Of a stretch of 28,125 bases of DNA, positions 22,598-28,125 are shown in pieces; the stretch's first letter is position 1, and the number at the start of each line of letters is the position of its first letter. The stretch comes from Hydrogenophaga intermedia (lineage in GTDB: Bacteria > Pseudomonadota > Gammaproteobacteria > Burkholderiales > Burkholderiaceae_C). The position numbers were made by a program, and so were the translations under genes. The notes under the pieces are model-generated. The model was given only the letters and a program-made list of their open reading frames with translations, had not been told where the DNA came from and searched no databases. Location of the stretch: the NCBI GenBank assembly GCA_945869245.1, contig CAMBOY010000004.1:1-28125 (forward strand), read 5' to 3'.

Positions 22598-22951
22598 ATG
22601 CCGGCCAGCCAGCATTCGCTCACCTACGTCAAATTCCTGCACTTGGCCGACGCCCTGCGCCAAGGCCCCAGCGCGCCCGGGCTGGACTCTTTGGAAGAGC
22701 GGCTGCTCAATTCCCTGGCGGCGGCTTGGCACACCGGGCGGCGCATCAAGGTGCTGGAAGTCGCCCGGCTGCTGCCCGACACGTCGGAGCGGACCATTTT
22801 CCGCCGGCTCAAAACGCTGGAAGACAAAGGGCTGATCACCTTCATGACCGACCCACAAGACCACCGGGTCCGCCACGTCTTGCCCACCCCCAAAACCGAC
22901 GCCTACTTCGCCAGCCTGGGGGAATGCCTGAGTCTGGCCCAACAAGCCTGA
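22598..22951 (+). CDS. Winged-helix DNA-binding regulator, MarR-like
   Basis: This 117-residue protein has a winged-helix core at about residues 30-95: SLEERLLNSLAAAW, then KVLEVARLLPDTSERTIFRRLKTLEDKGLI as the helix-turn-helix, and TFMTDPQDHRVRHVLPT as the wing, the pattern of MarR-type regulators. No effector domain is present. The palindrome directly upstream at 22554-22563 could be its own operator. The MASE1-like membrane protein gene follows after 4 bases, so the two are probably co-transcribed and may be functionally linked. Its target and signal are unknown, and nothing ties it to the glucan operators, whose sequence differs. Confidence 0.75.
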   Translation: MPASQHSLTYVKFLHLADALRQGPSAPGLDSLEERLLNSLAAAWHTGRRIKVLEVARLLPDTSERTIFRRLKTLEDKGLITFMTDPQDHRVRHVLPTPKTDAYFASLGECLSLAQQA

Positions 22952-22955
22952 TCGC

Positions 22956-23489
22956 ATGAAGCCGGGCACGGTCGCTCTGGAGATCGGCGCCGTCGCCACC
23001 CTATGGGTGCTGCTGTTTGAACTCAACGGCTGGCTGTTCGCGGGCTGGGAGACCAGCGAACTGGCCAACTGGGTGTTTCTGCCCGCCGCCTTGCGCTTGG
23101 TGGCGGTGCTGATTGTGGGCTGGCGCGGCGCCTGTGGTCTGTTCTTGGGGGCGCTGGTCACCAACTGGCTGATGCAGACCCCGTGGCCATCAGCGCTGGC
23201 ACTGTCGACGCTCAGCGCCCTGGGGCCGGTGCTGGCGGTGAAACTGGCGCGGGACTGGCTGCGTTGGCCCACCGATTTGGCGGGTTTGCGCTTTTCGCAT
23301 TTGTTGCTGCTCGCGGCTTTGGGCGCGGCCTGCAACGGCTTGCTGCACCACGCCTATCTGGCCTGGACCGCACCCGACGCCGACTGGATGCCCCAATTGT
23401 TCACCATGGTCAGTGGCGACCTGGTGGGCACCTTGGCGGTCATGCTGACGGCCTCAGCGGTGCTGCGCCACGCTGCTCCGCCTCGCTGA
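22956..23489 (+). CDS. MASE1-like integral membrane protein, unknown function
   Basis: This 177-residue protein has about five hydrophobic helices. The pattern NWVFLPAALRLVAVLIVGWRG and GLFLGALV followed by GDLVGTLAVML near the C-terminus resembles MASE1-type membrane sensor domains, which are usually fused to GGDEF or kinase domains. Here no output domain follows: the frame stops after a short basic tail. It may pass a signal to a separate partner, or be a small transporter-like protein. The assignment is by pattern only. It lies 4 bases after the winged-helix regulator gene and 75 bases before the glutamate-synthase-like gene. Confidence 0.6.
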   Translation: MKPGTVALEIGAVATLWVLLFELNGWLFAGWETSELANWVFLPAALRLVAVLIVGWRGACGLFLGALVTNWLMQTPWPSALALSTLSALGPVLAVKLARDWLRWPTDLAGLRFSHLLLLAALGAACNGLLHHAYLAWTAPDADWMPQLFTMVSGDLVGTLAVMLTASAVLRHAAPPR

Positions 23490-23564
23490 ACACTGCCACT
23501 TTTGGCTGACTGTGCAGGCGCTGTCTTCGCACCTATCATGGCGCGACCTTGACAGGAGACTTGC

Positions 23565-25181
23565 ATGCTAGATCGACTGAACGCGGTGTACCCGGTGCGC
23601 TACACCGCCATGGGCGTGTGTGTGCTGGGTGCGGTGTTGGGACTGCTGCTGTGGCTGGTGGCCGGCGCCAGCGTGTGGTGGGTGCTGGGCTTTGCCGCCT
23701 TGTGCTGGGTCGGCTGGCGCGACATGCGCCAGACCAAGAGCGCGGTGCGGCGCAACTACCCGATCATCGGCAATGTGCGTTTTATGCTGGAGAAGATTCG
23801 GCCGGAAATGCGCCAGTATTTTCTGGAAAGCGACACCGAGGCCACGCCGTTTTCGCGCAGCCAGCGCAGCCTGGCCTATGCCCGCGCCAAAAGCGAAACC
23901 GACAAGCGCCCCTTTGGCAGCCAACTCGACATGAAGGCCGACGGGCACGAGTGGATCAACCACTCCATGGTGCCCAGCCATGTGGCCAGCCACGACTTTC
24001 GTCTGCTGGTGGGCGGGCCGGCCTGCCTACAGCCCTATGAGGCCAGTGTGCTCAACATCTCGGCCATGAGCTTTGGCTCGCTCTCAGCCAATGCGGTGCA
24101 GGCGCTCAATGCCGGCGCCAAACGCGGAGGCTTTGCGCACGACACCGGCGAAGGCTCGGTGTCCAAGTACCACCGCATGCATGGTGGCGACCTGATTTGG
24201 GAAATCGGCTCAGGCTATTTCGGCTGTCGCGACGACGCCGGGGCTTTTGACCCTGAGCGCTTCGCCACCACCGCCAGCGATCCACAGGTCAAGATGATCG
24301 AGATCAAGCTCAGCCAGGGCGCCAAACCCGGCCATGGCGGGGTGCTGCCTGGCCCCAAGGTGACACCCGAAATCGCCGAGGCGCGCGGTGTGCCAGTGGG
24401 GGTGGACTGTGTGTCCCCGGCGGCACACAGCGCGTTTTCTACGCCACTGGAGCTGATGCATTTCATTGAGCGCCTGCGCCAGCTCTCGGGCGGCAAACCG
24501 GTGGGTTTTAAGCTCTGTATTGGCCACCCGTGGGAGTGGTTTGGCATCGTCAAAGCCATGCTGGAGACCGGCATTGCGCCCGACTTCATTGTGGTCGACG
24601 GCTCGGAAGGCGGCACCGGCGCCGCACCGCTGGAATTCACCGACCATGTGGGTTCACCGCTGCAGGAAGGCCTGCGACTGGTGCACAACACCCTGGTCGG
24701 GGTGAACCTGCGCAGCGTGATCCGGATCGGCGCCTCGGGCAAGATCATCAGCGCCTTTGACATGGCGCGCGCCATGGCGCTGGGTGCCGACTGGTGCAAC
24801 AGCGCGCGTGGCTTTATGTTTGCGCTGGGCTGCATACAAGGCCAGGCCTGCCACACCGGCCACTGCCCCACCGGTGTCACCACCCAAGACCCGGTGCGCC
24901 AGCGCGCCCTGGTGGTGCCCGACAAAACCGTGCGGGTCACCAACTTCCACCAAAACACCCTCAAGGCGCTCAAAGAACTGGTGCAGGCGGCCGGGCTGAA
25001 ACACCCCAACCAGATCACCGCCCAGCACATCGTGCGGCGGGTCAGGGACAACGAAGTGCGCTTGCTCGAAGAGTTGCTGCCCACCGTGGCGCCAGGCGCT
25101 TTGCTCGAAGATGCCGCCAGCCAGCATCTGGTGTTCCACTACTGGAGCCGGGCCAGGGCCGATACGTTTGTGCTGGCCTGA
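23565..25181 (+). CDS. Membrane-anchored FMN-binding glutamate-synthase-family protein
   Basis: This 538-residue protein starts after a clear AGGAG. Residues about 12-50 form two membrane helices. The rest is the FMN-binding central domain of glutamate synthase: LNISAMSFGSLS, AHDTGEGSVSKYH, GAKPGHGGVLPGPKV, VVDGSEGGTGAAPLEF (about 344-358) and the cluster motif C423-x5-C429-x4-C434 for a 3Fe-4S centre. The glutaminase domain of true GltB is absent, so it cannot use glutamine alone. Its real reaction in bacteria is not established. An imperfect promoter (TATCAT at 23534-23539 with a poor -35) precedes it. The 3' end overlaps the convergent PIN gene by 43 bases. Confidence 0.88.
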   Translation: MLDRLNAVYPVRYTAMGVCVLGAVLGLLLWLVAGASVWWVLGFAALCWVGWRDMRQTKSAVRRNYPIIGNVRFMLEKIRPEMRQYFLESDTEATPFSRSQRSLAYARAKSETDKRPFGSQLDMKADGHEWINHSMVPSHVASHDFRLLVGGPACLQPYEASVLNISAMSFGSLSANAVQALNAGAKRGGFAHDTGEGSVSKYHRMHGGDLIWEIGSGYFGCRDDAGAFDPERFATTASDPQVKMIEIKLSQGAKPGHGGVLPGPKVTPEIAEARGVPVGVDCVSPAAHSAFSTPLELMHFIERLRQLSGGKPVGFKLCIGHPWEWFGIVKAMLETGIAPDFIVVDGSEGGTGAAPLEFTDHVGSPLQEGLRLVHNTLVGVNLRSVIRIGASGKIISAFDMARAMALGADWCNSARGFMFALGCIQGQACHTGHCPTGVTTQDPVRQRALVVPDKTVRVTNFHQNTLKALKELVQAAGLKHPNQITAQHIVRRVRDNEVRLLEELLPTVAPGALLEDAASQHLVFHYWSRARADTFVLA

Positions 25182-25606
25182 TCGGGCCATTGGCGCAGCA
25201 CCACCGCGCCCAGGCGCGCCAGCCGCTTGGCCATACACAGCACGGCCGCGTCTTTGCTCAACAGCCAAGCGCGGTGCTGCACCGCCAAGTCCACAAACTT
25301 CTGGTCGTCGCCGTCCTTGCAGGTGTAAGGCGCTTTGGGCGCCTCGGGCACCCCATCAGCCATCGACATCCAACGCGCCATCACCGCCTCAACCGACAGG
25401 CCGCTGGCCTCGCGCCGCCGGGCAATGAGCGGATAGTCCAGCACCCGCCGGGCCTCGTCCAGCATCGGCTGTGTGGTCAGCCAGCGCAGCTGGCGCTCGG
25501 CCAGGGCTTGGCGCAGCGGCTGGGCCGCCGGGTCGTCGAACACCAGCAGATCCAGCGCCACATTGGTGTCGATCACCACAGCGGTGGCGTCGGCGGGGGT
25601 GTTCAC
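25139..25606 (-). CDS. PIN-domain protein, putative ribonuclease (toxin-like)
   Basis: This is a 155-residue protein starting at a GTG that overlaps the stop of the methyltransferase gene (GTGA). VVIDTNVALDLLVFDDP carries the first PIN aspartate (Asp13). An acidic residue in LDEARR (Glu51), KDGDDQKF (Asp98-101) and LLSKDAAVL (Asp119) complete the metal site of the PIN_3-like group, often labelled putative toxin of toxin-antitoxin systems. No antitoxin gene is adjacent. The tight coupling to an rRNA methyltransferase suggests an RNA-related housekeeping role instead, which is inference. The frame continues upstream to 25744 inside the methyltransferase gene, but that part is only a shadow. Confidence 0.82.
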   Translation of the reverse strand: MNTPADATAVVIDTNVALDLLVFDDPAAQPLRQALAERQLRWLTTQPMLDEARRVLDYPLIARRREASGLSVEAVMARWMSMADGVPEAPKAPYTCKDGDDQKFVDLAVQHRAWLLSKDAAVLCMAKRLARLGAVVLRQWPDQASTNVSALARLQ

Positions 25607-26928
25607 GCGCTGGGTTCCTGGCGGCGCGCGGTCAGGTCGAAGCGAAACAGCCGGCATTCGATCGGGCCGTTCCACATCGGTACCCGGCGGCTGGGCTTGA
25701 AGCGCATCTGGCCAGGCAGACCTTGGTCGGGCGTGAGCAGCCAAGCGGTCCAGCCAGCGTAGTGGGTTTTCCAGTGGGCGGCGAGCTGTTCAAAAAACTG
25801 GGCGTTGTCGCTGTCCACACCGCCCACCTGGGCCGACTCGCGGCCTAGGCCAGCGGCGGGTGCCGGCGCGGCGGAGGCGCCGACGCTGAAGGTGCGCGGC
25901 GCGCGCGGTGCCCGGTCGGCGGCGCGCTGGCCGGCCACACCGGCGGCGGCGATGCGCTCGCCATACGGCGGGTTGAGCAGCATCACACCCGGGCGCGGTG
26001 TGGGCGGCTGGCGCTGCAACGCGTCGCCGCCGCGCAGCTCCATGGCAAAGGCCACTCCGGCGCGCTCGGCGTTGCGCTGGGCAAAGTCGACCATGCGAAA
26101 CGCCACATCGCTGCCAAAGACGATCGGCGCGTGGCCAGCCGGCCAGTCGCGGCGCGCGCGCGCGGCCTCGTCCTTGAGCCCGTTCCACACATGCGGCTGG
26201 TAGGGCAGCAGCTTCTCAAACGCAAAGCGGCGCTGCAGGCCGGGCGCCACACCGAGCGCGATCTGCGTGGCCTCGATCACCACCGTGCCGCTGCCGCAAC
26301 AGGGGTCGTACAGCGGCACGATGTCGTCCACCGAGGCGGCCTCGCGCGCCTGCACGTCCCAGCCGGTGGCGGCGATCATGGCTGCGGCCAAGGTTTCTTT
26401 GAGCGGCGCGTCGCCCTTGTCGGCGCGCCAGCCGCGCTTGAACAGCGGCTCGCCCGATGTGTCCATGTAGAGCGTGAGCGCCTCGGCGCTCAAGTGCACA
26501 TGCACCCGCACATCGGGCCAGGTGGTCTCCACACTCGGGCGCTCGCCGGCCTTGGCGCGAAAGCGGTCGCACAGCGCGTCCTTCACCCACAGGGCGGCGA
26601 AGTTCAGGCTTTTGAGCGGCGAGCGCTGTGCGGTCAAATCGACCTTGAAGGTCTGGCGTGGGGTGAACCAGATTTCCCACGCCACCTCGGACGCGGCGTC
26701 GTACAGGTCTTGCTCTTGCCGGTAGGGGCCGTGCCAGAGCTGCACCAGCACCCGCTGGGCCAGCCGGCTGTGCAGGTTCAGGCGCAAGGCGTCGCGCCAG
26801 CTGGCCGACAGCGCCACCCCGGCGCGCAAGGCGTGCGGCCGGGCCTCGGGGCAAATGCGCGCCACCTCATCGGCCAGCAAGGGCTCCACACCAGCGGCGC
26901 AGGGCAAAAACAAATGCAGTTGGTTCAT
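25603..26928 (-). CDS. rlmL: THUMP-domain 23S rRNA guanine-N2 methyltransferase (RlmL type)
   Basis: This 441-residue protein starts at ATG 26928 (MNQLHLFLPCAAGVEPLLADE), with AGAG upstream. The N-terminal part (about 1-160) is a THUMP RNA-binding region, and LFKRGWRADKGDAPLKETLAA leads into a Rossmann methyltransferase domain with DPCCGSGTVVIEA (208-220, SAM site) and NPPYGE (319-324, catalytic for guanine N2). It corresponds to the RlmL half of E. coli RlmKL, which modifies G2445; the RlmK half is not present. Between NPPYGE and the FFEQLAAHWK segment there is about 50 residues of Ala/Gly/Arg-rich low-complexity sequence, longer than expected. It lies between rpoN and the PIN gene, with which it overlaps. 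Confidence 0.88.
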   Translation of the reverse strand: MNQLHLFLPCAAGVEPLLADEVARICPEARPHALRAGVALSASWRDALRLNLHSRLAQRVLVQLWHGPYRQEQDLYDAASEVAWEIWFTPRQTFKVDLTAQRSPLKSLNFAALWVKDALCDRFRAKAGERPSVETTWPDVRVHVHLSAEALTLYMDTSGEPLFKRGWRADKGDAPLKETLAAAMIAATGWDVQAREAASVDDIVPLYDPCCGSGTVVIEATQIALGVAPGLQRRFAFEKLLPYQPHVWNGLKDEAARARRDWPAGHAPIVFGSDVAFRMVDFAQRNAERAGVAFAMELRGGDALQRQPPTPRPGVMLLNPPYGERIAAAGVAGQRAADRAPRAPRTFSVGASAAPAPAAGLGRESAQVGGVDSDNAQFFEQLAAHWKTHYAGWTAWLLTPDQGLPGQMRFKPSRRVPMWNGPIECRLFRFDLTARRQEPSA

Positions 26929-26979
26929 GGAAAAACTCTCTGGCCGGGCGACCACGCGCCGACCCGGGTGGATTGGGCC

Positions 26980-28125
26980 TCAGCGCTTGCGCAGATTGGC
27001 GGGCGCGATGCGCAGCGCTTCGCGGTACTTGGCCACGGTGCGGCGCGCGCATTCAATGCCCTGCTCGCGCAGCATGTCCGAAATCTGGTTGTCCGACAGC
27101 GGCTTGGCGGTGTCTTCGGCGCTGATGAATTGTTTGATCAAAGCACGCACCGCCGTGCTCGAGGCGTTGCCGCCGGTCTCGGTGCCGAGCGCCGAGCCAA
27201 AGAAATACTTCAGCTCAAAGGTGCCAAAAGGCGTGGCCATGTACTTGGCGGTGGTGACGCGGCTGATGGTCGATTCGTGCAGACCGAGTTCTTCAGCGAT
27301 TTCGCGCAGCACCAGCGGGCGCATGGCCAGTTCGCCATGGGCAAAGAAGTTGCGCTGGCGCTCGACGATGGCGCTCGACACCCGCAAGATGGTGTCAAAG
27401 CGCTGCTGGATGTTTTTGATGAACCAGCGCGCCTCTTGCAGCCGCTGCTGCATCGAGGCGGCCCCCGCTTCGCCCTCGCGCCGACCACCTTTCATGGCGT
27501 TGGCGTAAATGTCGTGCACCCGCAGACGCGGCATCACGTCCGGGTTGAGCTGCACCTTGAGGCCGCGACCGGCGCGGGTGACCATGACGTCGGGCACCAC
27601 CAAATTGCGCTCCACATCGGCAAAGCGCCGGCCTGGTTTGGGCTCGAGCCGCGCCACCAGGGCCATGGCTTCGCGCACCGTGGCTTCGTCGCAGCCACAC
27701 AGCACCGCCAGGCGCTTCACATCGCGCTTGGCCATGCCTTCGAGCCCCTGCGCCACCATGCGCAGCGCGGCTTGCGCTGCGGGGGTGTTGCGCAGCTCCT
27801 CAATTTGCAGCCGCAGGCACTCGGCCAGATCGCGTGCGCCCACGCCCACCGGCTCCATGCCCTGCAGGTGCTCCAGCGCCTCGTCCAGCTTGGCTTGCAG
27901 CATCTCCAGCACGTGAAATTCGGGCTCGGCCTGCGCATCGCCGGTCTGCAAGCGGTACCAGGCCAGGGCCAGCTCGCTCAGCGGGTCGTCCAGATAACCA
28001 TCGTCGTTGAGCGATTCGATCAGCAGATGTAGGCCAGCCTGCACCGCTGCGTCCACCCGCAGGCAGCGCGCCTGCTCGTGCAGGTGCTCTTGCAAGCTGG
28101 TGTGCGCGCGCGCCAGCTCGGTGGC
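26980..28125 (-). CDS. rpoN: RNA polymerase sigma-54 factor, 5' end cut by window edge
   Basis: The frame is open to the right edge, giving the last 381 residues. SLNDDGYLDDP and MEPVGVGARDLAECL mark the core-binding region; RQRNFFAHG, LREIAEELGLHESTISRVT (helix-turn-helix) and KYFFGSA mark the DNA-binding part, and ARRTVAKYRE is the RpoN box that reads the -24 promoter element. Sigma-54 directs transcription from -24/-12 promoters with enhancer-binding activators. The missing N-terminus would hold region I. The sequence ends in a basic LRKR tail. A 51-base gap separates it from the rlmL gene. Confidence 0.96.
   Translation of the reverse strand, partial: ATELARAHTSLQEHLHEQARCLRVDAAVQAGLHLLIESLNDDGYLDDPLSELALAWYRLQTGDAQAEPEFHVLEMLQAKLDEALEHLQGMEPVGVGARDLAECLRLQIEELRNTPAAQAALRMVAQGLEGMAKRDVKRLAVLCGCDEATVREAMALVARLEPKPGRRFADVERNLVVPDVMVTRAGRGLKVQLNPDVMPRLRVHDIYANAMKGGRREGEAGAASMQQRLQEARWFIKNIQQRFDTILRVSSAIVERQRNFFAHGELAMRPLVLREIAEELGLHESTISRVTTAKYMATPFGTFELKYFFGSALGTETGGNASSTAVRALIKQFISAEDTAKPLSDNQISDMLREQGIECARRTVAKYREALRIAPANLRKR

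Noticed and set aside
26131..28032. Plus-strand open frame of 633 codons opposite rlmL and rpoN
   Set aside because: It is a composition-driven shadow of two well-supported genes on the other strand; there is no domain and no ribosome site.

Overview
The window is GC-rich, densely coded DNA from a Gram-negative bacterium. It is probably a betaproteobacterium of the order Burkholderiales, family Comamonadaceae. This assignment is inferred from the trpE / chorismate mutase / trpG order, the apaG, rpe and gph block, the separate RlmL-type methyltransferase beside rpoN, and codon use. No rRNA, tRNA, CRISPR array, insertion sequence or phage gene was seen.

Positions 1-14.5 kb hold a beta-glucan (laminarin-like beta-1,3/1,6-glucan) utilisation locus. 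A truncated Ig-domain lipoprotein gene lies at the left edge. A GH81 endo-beta-1,3-glucanase follows on the minus strand. A plus-strand operon (3.1-8.8 kb) encodes an outer-membrane porin, a GH17 lipoprotein, a GH30 enzyme and a GH16 lipoprotein. It converges on a minus-strand operon (14.3-8.9 kb) encoding a GH16 and two GH17 enzymes, all without signal peptides, and a sugar transporter of the MFS/GPH type fused to a GH17 domain. Four near-identical palindromes (TGAAAGCGCTTTCA) precede the four transcription units. Three of them follow a TTGAC-type -35 box at nearly the same distance, so one LacI-family repressor encoded outside the window probably controls the locus. The layout suggests degradation outside the inner membrane (GH81, GH17 and GH16 lipoproteins), passage through the porin, uptake by the MFS part of the fusion, and further cleavage in the cytoplasm.

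Positions 14.5-18.7 kb are core metabolism on the minus strand: rpe, gph, a candidate trp leader peptide with attenuator, trpE (carrying an in-frame 29-residue palindromic insertion), chorismate mutase and trpG, coupled by ATGA overlaps. trpD and trpC do not follow trpG here; the glucan locus does.

Positions 18.7-25.2 kb, plus strand, hold apaG, a cation/proton antiporter, thiL, pgpA, pncC (cinA C-terminal type), a winged-helix regulator, a MASE1-like membrane protein and a membrane-anchored FMN/Fe-S glutamate-synthase-like protein. Positions 25.1-28.1 kb, minus strand, hold rpoN (5' end cut by the window edge), an RlmL-type rRNA methyltransferase and a PIN-domain protein.

The most unusual items are the transporter-glycosidase fusion, the cytoplasmic endo-glucanase set, the shared operator architecture, the candidate trp attenuator and the palindromic insertion in trpE.
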